Shown piece by piece: positions 31,273 through 44,800 of a stretch of DNA of 64,000 nt. The DNA lies in assembly GCA_914767715.1 (NCBI GenBank), contig OU612065.1:34160001-34224000 (forward strand). The letters are read 5' to 3'. The notes under the pieces were generated by a model, which worked only from the letters and a program-made list of their open reading frames with translations, was not told the DNA's origin and searched no databases. Numbering within the stretch: position 1 is the stretch's first letter; each line of letters begins with the position of its first letter. The position numbers and the translations under genes were made by a program. Source of the DNA: Membranipora membranacea (taxonomy: Eukaryota > Bryozoa > Gymnolaemata > Cheilostomatida > Membraniporidae).

Positions 31273-34200
31273 ATTATGGAAGAGGAGGAAGTACACAAAG
31301 ACATAATTGATTCTATCTATGAGTCTGCAGAGAATACTCTCACAACTTCCGGTCTTATCCTGGTCAAAGATTTCATCAAGAAATGGAAATACGCTCTGGC
31401 ATCTGACGAACTTCTGCTGCAGAACCATGACCAAGTGAATTTACTTAACTTTTGAGATATTTCATCCCCAAAATTGTCTGAGCATTTATAGGTGTGACGC
31501 ATAATGGCTTTGTATGTTGCACGCGGTTTCACACCATCATACAGTATACATTAGGTTACCTGCAGCTCACATACATCCCTCAAATACTAGCCTGGCCAGC
31601 CTGAGAGTCGTTTATAACATATTATTATTATTATTATTTTCTTTATTGTTGGTGTCATGACAATTTGATACCTGTGTATGTAACCAGGTTGTTCTAGCTT
31701 ATGACTCGGTGAGCTGATAGTTTTCCTTTAATCATAATATATTGTTACATTAGTTAAACCAACAACAACAGAGCTACCCAATGGTCCTAAAACGTCAAAA
31801 TTATTCACTGAATATTCTAAGAATCTTCTCTTATTTTGATTAGGCACACACAGCAGGCGAGGAAACTAAAAACTGAAAGAAATGTACCAGATTATTCAAT
31901 ACGTAGCGTCATGGAATCTACCTTCAGAACTGATGAAAACCTGGTAAAAATATTATTTCTGATGTTCTAAGAGAGAAAACATAAGGAAAAGTTAGGCCAT
32001 GTATTTGTACTATATGGTCAGCAGGAGAGATTGTGTATGTTGCTTGTCAAAGTTGATCATACGTTGCTTTGATCTGACAATCACCTGTATAGTTTGCACA
32101 TTGAAACAAGAGAAGCTGACTCTGTGATAATCCGAAGGCTGATGTGTTTAGTTAAATGTAGCATAATCATAATTTTAAAAGTTTGACCGTTAAACTACAC
32201 ATTTATGTAAGCTGATTAAAAAGTCGAGTATGCTCTGTGATAGTTTCAATGCAACAAGTTTTTTACACACTGTAAATTTCTTTTTACAACAGGCCCACAA
32301 GCATGCTAGAATCAGAGCCGAAAGAGACTTGTTGAAAACAACCAAAGAAGACGGGATGCTGATAAAAGGCACCAAAAAGGAAATAGATGTACCTGAGGCT
32401 ATAGTAGAACTTGTGTATACCAAAGGGCAGGACAAATTCCCCGATAAAGCAATACAGGTTAGGTGATGCACTGAAAGGTTTGGTATTCAGCTAGATATAT
32501 TAATATTGAGATACCTCCTTGGCGAGTGGTACAGGGCTTGTTTGCATAGGTACATGCACTATCTCCACAGCACAGTACAAACTAGTCAATTAAGGCCAGC
32601 ATATCCCTGCATTAAAGGCAGTTAGGAACCGCTCTTCAACAATTTGATAGCTTTGCCAAGGTAGCCTGTAGTGGTCATATTTAGAAATAAGAAGGTGTTT
32701 TATTCTTACATTACATGTGTGGGGACATAATTCCTATTCTGACCTATGAGCTAAAGTGAAAAAGTGAAAAGCACAGTGTCGTTGCGTCATGAGGAATGCA
32801 CTGAATTGGAGAAGACACTGAGCCTGTAACAAATTGCAAATGATTTCCAGTTTAGAGCATTTATATGTTTATGATGCTTCCTCACTACCTTTGATGCAGG
32901 GATTTGTTTCCTTAATTGACTAAGGTTCAAGACACTGATAGTAACAAATGTGCAAACGCATAGAATAACTAACCCTGCAGGTGTGAAATGGACAAGTGAC
33001 TATTACCTTACCTCCTTTTGTAGAGAACACGACAAACACATATTCACATGGTTACAGAGAATACGCTGGCCAGCTTGAGGGATGTGATAGTCTGTGATAA
33101 GGAGGGACAGATACCAGGAGACTTCAGTGAATCTCCTGACCAGGTACACAGCTCTAAGTCTGCCGCTGATATATTCTCCTCCGGCATGATGTTTATAGAA
33201 GATACTTTTTATCTGGACACTCGGAAGCTTTCTTCTAAAGACTACAGCAGGTAGGCTCAGAATGTATTGATGGCGCATCCAAGCGTACATCAGTATAACA
33301 TATAAACCCGTACTTACCTCAGTCACGCAAATATAAACCTGTACTTACCTCAGTCAAGCAAATATAAACCCGTACTTACCTTAGTATAGAATTTAAACAC
33401 AGCTCACTAGCTACCAGTATAGGTGATGTACTGGATATATAGGTAGTATCTGCCCTTCATTATGAAGGTACAATTTCAATTACAAAGTGTCTGTCAGCCA
33501 TATACACCAAGACAGGTGTCTGTAAGGGCCATTGATGAGTATGTAGGGTCTTTATATAAACTGTGAAATATTGAGCAGTTTACACACAGTTTTCTGCTGC
33601 AAGTTTAGCGTGAAATTGCAGAGTTGGGCTTCAGGAACTGTCCTGTTCAGTAAGAACCAAGCTAGATGAAATTTGGCCTAGTGTCAAAACACCACAATAT
33701 CTTCCTGTTAGACAAATATCCGAGATCCTGCAGGGAAGGCTTATCCCCATACATATGACATTTAACCTGATCAATGATGGCACGTATTCCATTTTTGTAG
33801 ACATATAGTCCAGTGGTTGAGAAAAAAGGGCTGTACTAAAGATTACCCAATCAAGTCCATGCAATTTGTCAAGATTGCCGATATGAAGATTCAGCTTGGT
33901 GTGCCATATGTGTACATACATCAGGGAAACTGTGAGCATATGTTGCAGTTCATTGATATCAGGTAAATATATACTAGAACACTTTTCTGCTGGCAGAATC
34001 TCTTGAAAATATTCCGTATCAATGCCGGACACTAAGATCAAAATTTACTATCTGCCTGTCTGTTTTTCCGTACTTCATCGACCCCTCAACTTAAGCAAAT
34101 AGGCTTTTCGTGTGATTGTTCAAAATGGGATAACAAGTCATAAAAATTGGCAAAAAGGAGAGTTGTCTACCTAATGTCAGAGAGGGGACAACTGCAACAA

Positions 34201-34945
34201 AAAGAGTATAATAATTTGATTTAGTTGTTGATCTTGTAATGAGTCTTGGATTGACACAGTGATTATTGTATCAAGTTGTATAGCTTAAATGATACATTTA
34301 ATGTGCTTTAATAGAAATAGTGATATGGACATGAGAAAGCTGAATACTATCTACTCATCTCATAAGCTCACTATTTATGTCTGTCGCTTTTGTCAAGTTC
34401 ATGATAATTTCATGATTGACAAAAGATTATTATGCTGATTTGTGCATGGCTTAGTTAATGGCAGCAAAATAACTGCAAGTGAGATTTTTTTAGCATTGCA
34501 TCATCCAACTCTCCTATGAGCTGTGTAATGGTATGTCACAAAATCTCACCTGCATTTGTTTTGCCGGTTGATTTGTGTGGTGCTGGGACCACCTTCATAA
34601 CATTCTACTTCACAAATCCGCTTTGAAGTTCATTTCCATAGACATGACTATGTTTATTTCACTTTTTTTTGTAGGCTGGTAAACTCTGAGGACTGTCAGA
34701 CTTTGGCTGCTTATCCTCTACAGATCACACAACATCAGCATCGATTCTACATCTGTAAATCATGTCAGATACGCAGCGTTAGATGGATGGTTGTAAACAG
34801 CGTCGTCTCCCCTGCCGATCCCGACCATTACTGTGACATCTGCTACAAGATGCTTCATTATAACAGCAAGGGTGAAAAGATATGCGATTTTAAGGCATAC
34901 AGGTATAATGATATGATGCATAGTACTCTGTCGCTAGCCTACTGA
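31273..34945 (+). CDS. SNAPC3: SNAPC3 (SNAP50), snRNA-activating protein complex subunit 3
   Basis: Exons 31273-31434, 31854-31943, 32293-32457, 33024-33250, 33801-33962 and 34675-34945 join in phase with canonical sites and end at TGA 34943-34945. The C-terminal half is diagnostic: LRDVIVCDKEGQIPGDFSES, MMFIEDTFYLDTR, LGVPYVYIHQGNCEH, then a Cys/His zinc-binding region with CKSC and HYCDICYKMLHY and the end GEKICDFKAYRYND. In other animals SNAPC3 is part of the complex binding the proximal sequence element of snRNA promoters for Pol II and Pol III. The N-terminal exon(s) are not located; ATG at 31065 (MENTMRELYGP) is a candidate. The N-terminal half is divergent and Lys/Glu-rich. Confidence 0.88.
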
Positions 34946-37800
34946 GATCAGTAACAGAGGGATGGCTGATTTTTACATCGGCAGACTTATAGCTCTCAGG
35001 ATAAATTACTGAGCTGAGCAAGAACGGCTCTATGCTTAGCTTATGTTACATTTATTGTTACTGTGACGGAACTGGTCGATTGCAGGTGATCAGCGTTATC
35101 TCGTTCTCTCAAAGGGATGCAGCACGGCTTAGACCTGATGGTATTTGGGAAGGCGGTTGCGGTTGAGATTGGTTGAGGCCTATAGTTCAAGTTATAATCT
35201 AAACTAGCATTTCTTTATTTTGTGAATTTTGTTATTTCTTCTTCATGTTGCAAGAGGTAGTGAGAGTAATGTTGAATGAAGTATTAAACTTGTTTTTATT
35301 CCGCTTCATTTTTGTAAAATAGATAACCTAGGCCTTTCCTCTACTATACTCATTGATGCAGTCTTTTTCCTCTGTACATAGTAACTGGTAGATCACTGTC
35401 ACTGACTGGAAGTGGAAGCACACAGAAGCAAATTAGCCTTATTTAACATATCAAGTCTCAAACCTTATTGACCACTGAGGCGTCTCGATGAATTGACTTT
35501 GTACCTGATCATTTTGACATGAATATGTATGAACCATCACCTTCTTTCTCTTATACTCATCTTAATAGGCCCTCATATAGCTCAGGATCAAGGCCAGAAA
35601 TGGCATAATAGTCAGTGGTAATGAATGCAACCAGCAAAAATTTCAATTTGGTGAGGAAGGGGGTGTGAATCTCTCCAGACAGGAGATGCTTTTTTATTTA
35701 TGCTCATTTTAGAATTCTTAATATTGGTAGTCTTAAAGGTTTTGATACGGATCGCCCGGATTGCCTCCCTGTTTCCCTTTCACCATTACGCGTGACATCA
35801 GTCTGGTTCTCCTGCGATGGTGGACCATCATCCCGAAGTATTGAAATCCTTGCATGGGGTGCTACGTGTAGGGCTGAGAGAACCATGATACTCCATATGT
35901 GCGACAGCAGTAAACAGTAGCCAAACACATTGAGCCGTGTCCTCAGTGCACCACAAGTCTTCCAAACTGTACTCTTGTCAACAAAAATGTAAAGTGTCCC
36001 TACTGTTTTAATACTACTATAAAACCTGTATGCCTTTTGTCGATCTATTACATGGTGTAGGTAAGTTATGTAACTCGGCATGCAATGGTCCCTATAATCG
36101 GGGATCTCAGGGTCAAAATTCATGTTAAAAGTGTAAAAGCTGGTTTTCATACATCATGCGGTAGAAGTGTTATATTTTTGTATTCTGCCCTCAGAAGAGG
36201 AATCACAAGGGGGATTTTGAGGAATTTCACTCGTGTTAAACAGGGGAGACAACTTTTCTCTCAAATCAACCTTACAGTACATATTTTTAACTTGTGGTTA
36301 AATTTGACAATGTTTAGAGCTAAAACTCAGGATATTATTTCCTGTTACCATTAGCTTTTCATAAAAATTAGAAATCACTTACCCAGATTGTTGATGTGCT
36401 GCTAACAGCACAACGTCATGACATAATATAAATCTTTTGTGATTGTCATCTTAAAAGTGCTTTTTGCGATTATTCAGGTATCTCTGATTAGTTGGAAATT
36501 ATAATCAATTCAATCCGAGTATGTCCCTCCATGAATGGATTGATTTGACGTAACGCTATACAATGTGATCAGTAGCTCAGCAGCTTTCCAACGGTGTTTA
36601 GAAAGTTGATATTTGCTGACCTGTCTGACTCAGATTCCGATATTATTATGTTCTCTGATATTTGTATTACTTAGGTTTGAGCTTGACAATGTAAGTAATT
36701 GGTTTGAGCAGAAGGCAATTTTTTCAGAGAAGAAACAAGTTTTTTTTGTGGCAGATCGAGTTGAGCTTACACATTTCGGTCCTAAACAAGAACTACTCAA
36801 TCTTACGGTCACAAGCGCAGTAGTACATTACTCTCTTCACTACCACCTGATAATTTTTTCCCGACTGATTTGAAAACCCGGGTACAATGGTTTGATACAG
36901 CCATAAACATATATGTTTATGGATACAGCTCAACAGTAATTTTATAAAGATATGAAAGCTAACTATTCCCTTATCACCTACGCTGAGCATGATAACTTCT
37001 GAAATAAAATGGTATTCACATGCCATGACTGCTATGTTGAAGACCATTTGAAGATAACAAGGTTATATCAGCTGCGTCCATCAATTGTGTGTGTTTGCTT
37101 ATGCTTATGAAATACTGATAAGAAATGGGCGTGAGTTGAAGCAAGTATTTCAATACCCGGATTGTATTTATGAATCACTCAAAATTCAGTTCTATGTTGA
37201 TTCAGTCTCTTAGATATGGTCAAGGGATTGATACTTCTGATGCTGTATAGTCTTGAATGAGGTACCTGGGGAAGACACAACAGGTAGATTCTACCAAACG
37301 TGAGCTTACTGAGCTGCTATCTTCCTATACTCATCCTTACATAGGCATTTTACTAATAATATTGGGCTTTAGGAACAGGCGTATTTTTGACGGTTCACCA
37401 GACTTATGAATCTAAGTGTCATATCTTTTAACATCTTAAGCTGATACATCTTACCTCTAAACCAAAGGCCTTTTTATACAGTCAGGTCTAGATTCAGAGA
37501 GTCAAATTATGCAGGGTTGTTTTCAGGCAGTTCTCGTCTAATCCAAAAATTCTTCTCTGTAATAATCTTTTTTGTTTCTCAACATGATAGTTATAAAGCT
37601 GAGCAGGTGTGTGTGTTATTTATACTTGAAACTAACAAAAATATGAATACCTGACATGTGGGGACAGCCTATCAAAGCATTTAGATTGTCTAGCACTCTA
37701 GATGGTGTTGTAGAACCAGACTAGTGTGTGTTCTGGTGGATCTATGCCTAGGGGTAGAGAAATTACCCTCTATGATTAGAGAATTTGGCATCCCCTATCC
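34946..37800. other. Intergenic, mostly unassigned
   Basis: No conserved gene recognised. It contains one longer minus-strand open frame (35704-36150, listed separately). Confidence 0.5.
35704..36150 (-). CDS. Unrecognised open frame, 148 codons
   Basis: This is the longest frame in this interval, starting MKTSFYTFNMNFDPEIPDY and ending RLPILRILK. It has a mixed hydrophobic middle (VFGYCLLLSHIWSIMVLSAL) and a polar, Arg-rich C-terminus. It matches no family I know and may be a chance frame or part of a mobile element. Confidence 0.15.
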   Translation of the reverse strand: MKTSFYTFNMNFDPEIPDYRDHCMPSYITYLHHVIDRQKAYRFYSSIKTVGTLYIFVDKSTVWKTCGALRTRLNVFGYCLLLSHIWSIMVLSALHVAPHARISILRDDGPPSQENQTDVTRNGERETGRQSGRSVSKPLRLPILRILK

Positions 37801-37859
37801 TATTAATTGTCTTTTGTACCCCTGATTTTTATGGCATTCCTAACCTTGGTCCTATACCT

Positions 37860-38160
37860 AATTTCATGTTTGCCCAAAGGCTGGAAAGTCGAAGTTCATT
37901 TCCAAGATGACAATCCTGTTTTTTATGTTTTTTCATCAATGTTCGTAGTTCCAAATACTGCAGCAGGGCAGCCGTATCTACGCTTGACTTTATCACATGA
38001 TGCTAGGATCAAACATGGTATGAAATCTGCAAAACAAAAGACAATAGATGAGTTGAAAACTTTAGATTGGTAAAGCCTATTGGAGGAGAGTCTAAAGCTT
38101 GTTGTTGCTGTATCATGGAGCCTGCCGAGCCTCAATGTTCTGGTACTGTGGTGAGAGTAA
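37860..38160 (+). other. Possible coding block upstream of the LRR gene
   Basis: One frame reads LPKGWKVEVHFQDDNPVFYV and stays open to TAA near 38072; an adjacent frame then opens through MEPAEPQCSGTVVRV at 38114. The first part faintly recalls the start of a methyl-CpG-binding-type fold (GW-x-R/K-x-V, then Y-x-x-S), but it is too short to claim. Confidence 0.25.
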
Positions 38161-38425
38161 GGTCTGAGACAACTGATGTCACAGAGAGCCAGGATAATAG
38201 TAAGTAGAAACTAAAACTTTCATGACTTTTCCACCCTACTTTTTTCAGCCGTATCTGTACTACAAAGCATCGAGTTATCCCTATTCAGCTGCAAAAAAAA
38301 TTGTTGTTTTAATATAGCTGTGCTGGCTGCGTGCTAGCTTCTCTCCTGTAAAATTAGTTACTCAATTAGAAGAAGAGAACTCTCATAAAACGTTGCCAAT
38401 CTTTATCACAACTATTCTCTACATG

Positions 38426-38689
38426 AAGACATAGTTGCACAGGGTGGCGATAGTGGAGTAGAATGCGCCATGGGGTGAGAAAACACAACTCTAGTAGTGA
38501 ATAGCGAGAGTGCTAATTAGCACCATCAACCAATTCTTTTTTGTGGATGGTGAGATGGCGCAATCGGTTAGCGCGCTTGCTATTCACTACCAGGCGATTG
38601 GTGCCGCATGAGTTGTGGGTCGAGTCACAGTAAGGGAGCTTTCAAGGTTGATCGTTCCAGCCCCAGCACCCCCGGGTGTATACCTCTTC
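38426..38689 (+). mobile_element. Dimeric tRNA-like SINE with ~22-bp target-site duplication, copy 2
   Basis: The forward half has A box TGGCGCAATCGG (38556-38567) and a B box GGT-CGAGTC that has lost one T (38618-38628). The preceding half is tRNA-like in the opposite orientation. Near-perfect repeats TATCACA(A/G)CTATTCTCTACATG lie at 38404-38425 and 38690-38711. The right repeat forms the 3' splice-site region of the following exon. Confidence 0.85.
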
Positions 38690-38723
38690 TATCACAGCTA
38701 TTCTCTACATGTAGAACTTGTAG

Positions 38724-38846
38724 AGCCGTTAGTCGCAGTCCCCGCTGATCTGACATCACAGGCACAAAGCATTACAGATGCTGACAAGGATGATATCCAG
38801 TCTGAGCTTAGTGATACCAACAACATTCAGCAAGCTGAGTCAACAT
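38724..38846 (+). CDS. N-terminal exon of the second LRR gene
   Basis: Acceptor CTTGTAG (an alternative nine bases upstream keeps the frame), donor ACAT|GTGAGT, phase 1 to 1. It encodes about 40 acidic residues (VPADLTSQAQSITDADKDD), no known domain. It begins within 35 bases of the SINE, and its pyrimidine tract is part of the SINE target duplication. Confidence 0.55.
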
Positions 38847-41800
38847 GTGAGTTTAGATTAGATGTAAATGTTGTTGACCCTGATTCTGGCTTTGATTTAG
38901 AAGGGAATATGAAGTTTTACTGTATAGCCAGTTTTCAAATTTGTTACTTTATATCACCAAATAGTTGAGGTTATTTTAGTATATCGAGTTTGGTATGAAG
39001 ATGACACTGAGCCAGAGATTGGTGAGTTTCCTGGTCATATAAACTACAGAGATGTCACACTGTCAGAATTACTAACAGATACACAAAATCTGACTGTCAC
39101 ACATATGTCTGTCAAAGGAGCCATACCACCACTAGATCAGATAGCTCCTAAACTAAAACATCTCATGTTACAGGGAATGAGCACAAATCAGATAAAGAAG
39201 TGAGTGAGATTTATACAATGATTATATACATATACTTCTATTGTAAATCAACATTCATCTTCTCAAATGTTTTTCATGCAGTGCCAGAACAAATAACTTT
39301 AAATAAGGAAAAGCGGAGAGACAAAGAAAAAAAATACACTAGTGATGAAATTAACAAGATTTAAGGTGTTTGATAGATGTTAAAAAGAGTAAAATGAAAA
39401 TTTGTACTTGGCTTTACTTTGATTGTTATAGCAATCAATGTTATATGATATAGTATGATGTAATATGTTACACATGTCATATGATGTTATGGCCATGTAT
39501 AATACCTCTGTATACTACCTGAACTGGGCATACCATCACTACATCATAAGCCATGGTTTTAGTGTCATTTCATCCACCATTATTCTAGTTACATACCCTA
39601 CTGACCTTAAGTTTTCAAGTGGTTTAATAATTCCCGGTTAATGACAGCAACAGAATACTTAATATGTTCGTGTATATTCTACCACCTACATCTACCACCT
39701 ACCATCTACACCACAAAAAGATGTGTGCATCAGTGGTATGACTTTAGCTTGGCATGCACAGGTTCCCAGGTTCTACTCCTGGTTGGGGAAGGGATATTTG
39801 CAGTTGAGTTGAAAGCTTGAAATTTTCTCATCTTGGACAAACTTACCAGAAATTAGCGGGCCTAAAATCCGTGAATAATTAAGACTAGTGAAAAAAGTTT
39901 GAGTTGTGCCCTCTGCGAATTAGGAACCCGCGAACTATTTTTTGGTAAAGACTATTTTATATTATATTACAGCATGTGTACAATGGTTAACCTCACAGAG
40001 CTGAATGTATGTGGTAATGAGGACCTGCAGATATTACCAGAGTGGATCTGTAAGTTGGAGAACTTGACAAAGTTAGATGTGTCATACTGCGGTCTGGAGG
40101 AACTACCAGAGAGGTAAATAGCGCTGATCAATTAGCATGAATATTTGTTTGCGATGATTTATGTGCACTAAAATGCCAAGCATTGGACAGCTAATGACCT
40201 TTGAGACAGTTCTCAAAGTTTTGAACAAGATAAAATGCAATATAAAGGTAACGTAAATAGTTGTGAAGTCATGACGATTTCAGATGATGTGAGGTGAATT
40301 TCTGGTAAACTATGAAGATTTACTGATCTTATATATTACAGCATGTGTACAATGTTTAATCTCACGGAGCTGAATGTGAGAAGTAACAGGAGCCTGGGGA
40401 GATTACCAGACTGGATCTGTGAGATGAAGAGCTTGACAAAGTTAGATGTGTCACACTGTAGTCTACAGGAACTGCCAGAGAGGTAAATCAGACGTGTTGA
40501 TCCATGCCCATTTCTCTCTGTTTTTGCTGTTATTTCCGCCTTGTCAGTTAGATGTGTCAATTTATTTAATATAATATCAAATTGAGGTTGATTTGTAAAA
40601 TCCAAATGCAAGCTCTATAAAATTGATCCTCAGCAGGCTAACCATAAATACTATATCCTCTAGGGTTATGGTATTCTGCATGATAATAATAATAATTAAG
40701 TTTTTGCCAAACTTGACGGCTGGTAGTCTTGGAGTTGTCGGCACCTAGTTCTTAGGAAAGGCTGAGTATCTTATTTGTATGCATTTAGCATGAATATTTG
40801 TTTGCGATGATTTATGTGCACTAGAATGCCAAGCATTGGACAGCTAAAGACCTTTGAGACAGTTTTCAAAGTTTTGAACAAGATAAAACGTAATATGAAG
40901 GTAACGTAAATAGTTGTGAAGTCATGACAATTTCAGATGATGTGAGGTGAATTTCTGGTAACAAAATGAAACTATGAAAATTTACTGGTCTTATATATTA
41001 CAGCATGTGTACAATGGTTAACCTCACGGAGCTGAATGTGAGAAGTAACATGAGCCTGAAGAGATTACCAGACTGGATCTGTGAGATGAAGAGCTTGACA
41101 AAGTTAGTTGTGTCACACTGTAGGCTACAGGAACTGCCAGAGAGGTAAATCAGACGTGTTGATCCATGCCCATTTCTCTCTGTTTTTGCTGTTATTTCCG
41201 CCTTGTCAGTTAGATGTGTCAATTTATTTAATATAATATCAAATTGAGGTTGATTTGTAAAATCCAAATGCAAGCTCTATAAAATTGATCCTCAAGTCAT
41301 GACAATTTCAGATGATGTGAGGTGAATTTCTGGTAACAAAATGAAACTATGAAAATTTACTGGTCTTATATATTACAGCATGTGTACAATGGTTAACCTC
41401 ACGGAGCTGAATTTGAGAAGTAACATGAGCCTGAAGAGATTACCAGACTGGATCTGTGAGATGAAGAGCTTGACAAAGTTAGTTGTGTCACACTGTAGGC
41501 TACAGGAACTGCCAGAGAGGTAAATCAGACGTGTTGATCCATGCCCATTTCTCTCTGTTTTTGCTGTTATTTCCGCCTTGTCAGTTAGATGTGTCAATTT
41601 ATTTAATATAATATCAAATTGAGGTTGATTTGTAAAATCCGAATGCAAGCTCTATAAAATTGATCCTCAAGGCATGACAATTTCAGATGATGTGAGGTGA
41701 ATTTCTGGGAACAAAATAAACCTATGAAGATTTACTGATCTTATCTATTACAGCATGTGTACAATGGTTAACCTCACAGACCTGAATGTATGTGGTAATG

Positions 41801-44800
41801 AGGACCTGAAGAGATTACCAGACGGGATCTGTGAGATGAAGAGCTTGACAAAGTTATATGTGTCACACTGTAGTCTACAGGAACTGCCAGAGAGGTAAAT
41901 AGCGCTGATCAATTAGCATGAATATTTGTTTGCGATGATTTATGTGCACTAAAATGCCAAGCATTGGACAGCTAATGACCTCTGAGACAGTTCTCAAAGT
42001 TTTGAACAGGATAAAATGCAATATAAAGGTAACGTAAATAGTTGTGAAGTCATGACAATTTCAGATGATGTGAGGTGAATTTCTGGTAACAAAATGAACC
42101 TATGAAGATTTACTGATCTTATATATTACAGCATGTGTACAATGGTTAACCTCACGGAGCTGAATGTGAGAAGTAACAGGAGCCTGAAGAGATTACCAGA
42201 CGGGATCTGTAAGATGAAGAGCTTGACAAAGTTAGATGTGTCACACTGTAGGCTACAGGAACTGCCAGAGAGGTAAATCAGACGTGTTGATCCATGCCCA
42301 TTTCTCTCTGTTTTTGCTGTTATTTTCGCCTTGTCAGTTAGATGTGTCAATTTATTTAATATAATATCAAATTGAGGTTGATTTGTAAAATCCGAATGCA
42401 AGCTCTATAAAATTGATCCTCAAGGCATGACAATTTCAGATGTGAGGTGAATTTCTGGGAACAAAATGAAACTATGAAGATTTACTGATCTTATATATTA
42501 CAGCATGTGTACAATGGTTAACCTCACGGAGCTGAATGTGAGAAGTAACAGGAGCCTGAAGAGATTACCAGACTGGATCTGTGAGATGAAGAGCTTGACA
42601 AAGTTAGATGTGTCACACTGTAGTCTACAGGAACTGCCAGAGAGGTAAATCAGACGTGTTGATCCATGCCCATTTCTCTCTGTTTTTGCTGTTATTTCCG
42701 CCTTGTCAGTTATATGTGCCAATTTATTTAATATAATATCAAATTGAGGTTGATTTGTAAAATTTAAATGCAAGCTCTATAAAATTGATCCTCAGCAGGC
42801 TAACCATAAATACTATATCCTCTAGGGTTATACATACTTGCCAAGTCTCCCGATTTAGGCGTGACCCTCCAGATTTTTACACCCACCTCCCACTTTTTGT
42901 AAATCTCACTATTTCCTCCAGATTTTAGAGAAAACAGTCCAATCGCAATTTTTTGATAGTTATCCAAGCACATGTTGTTGTTGACTAGTTATTGTTAAGG
43001 TCTTTGCACACAAAATTGAAAGAATTATCAAATTAAATAATCCTAACAAATTTACCTGTTTAGTTAAGATTCAGCCTATTATTGTAAATGACCAATAGCA
43101 TCCTCTCATAACTCACAACACTGACTGTCATTGGTCACAATATAAAGTAGCTAGTCAAGTGTATACATTTAGTTTTCATTTCCTTTCAGATCACACATTT
43201 TTTAGTATTAATTGTATACTGTCTACTCTAGTTAAATTTAAGTGAAAGGAAATAGAAACCTCACAATTCCAAAGGTAGGTCCACTACAATTTAACAAAGC
43301 TTGGACCAAAGACTTTGAAACATATTTAATGTTAGTCAAACAGGAATATAGTACCTTATCTGGATTCTCACTGTCTGTGACTGAGCACATTTTCAGATCT
43401 TGATGATGCATGGGCACTTGTAGCCATGGACACCTGGGACTTACATGCCTCTACTTTGCCAATGGGGTGTTTGATACTGGACATTGACAATGTAAAGGTA
43501 TGTATGTAAGAGTCCCAGGGGCCCATGGATTGATTGTAATTGTTTGAAGTGTATTTCACCTCAGTTTTATATTTAATTAAGTACTAGTACAAACATGAAA
43601 TTATTTGGGGTCAAATATACACTTTTAGCCCTTCCTAGTGGCTGGAAACGCTCTCAGAGCTTCTGCAGACGGGGCTCCGCCCCGTACCCCGTTGGGGGGC
43701 TCACACCGCCCCCCAAACCCCCAGGTGGGTGACTCGGGTGCTTCGCACCCTCGAAGCACCACGTTGTGGTGCAGTATCGCCGTAAAGTGAAATCTCCCTA
43801 TTTTGTATTTAGATTACTTGGCAAGTATGGGGTTATGGTATTCTGCATGATAATAATAATAATAAAGTTTTTGCCAAACTTGACGGCTGGTAGTTTTGGA
43901 GTTGTCGGCACCTAGTTCTTAGGAAAGGCTGAGTATCTTATTTGTATGCATTTAGCATGAATATTTGTTTGCGATGATTTATGTGCACTAGAATGCCAAG
44001 CATTGGACAGCTAAAGACCTTTGAGACAGTTTTCAAAGTTTTGAACAAGATAAAACGTAATATGAAGGTAACGTAAATAGTTGTGAAGTCATGACAATTT
44101 CAGATGATGTGAGGTGAATTTCTGGTAACAAAATGAAACTATGAAGATTTACTGATCTTATATATTACAGCATGTGTACAATAGTTAACCTCAAGGAGCT
44201 GAATGTGAGAGGTAACAGGAGCCTGAAGAGATTACCAGACGGGATCTGTAAGATGAAGAGCTTGACAAAGTTAGATGTGTCACACTGTAGTCTACAGGAA
44301 CTGCCAGAGAGGTAAATCAGACGTGTTGATCCATGCCCATTTCTCTCTGTTTTTGCTGTCATTTCCGCCTTGTCAGTTAGATGTGTCAATTTATTTAATA
44401 TAGTATCAAATTGAGGTTGATTTGTAAAATCCAAATGCAAGCTCTATAAAATTGATCCTCAAGTCATGACAATTTCAGATGATGTGAGGTGAATTTCTGG
44501 TAACAAAATGAAACTATGAAAATTTACTGGTCTTATATATTACAGCATGTGTACAATGGTTAACCTCACGGAGCTGAATGTGAGTGGTAACGGGAGCCTG
44601 AAGAGATTACCAGACTGGATCTGTGAGATGAAGAGCTTGACAAAGTTAGATGTGTCACACTGTAGTCTACAGGAACTGCCAGAGAGGTAAATCAGACGTG
44701 TTGATCCATGCCCATTTCTCTCTGTTTTTGCTGTTATTTCCGCCTTGTCAGTTAGATGTGTCAATTTATTTAATATAATATCAAATTGAGGTTGATTTGT

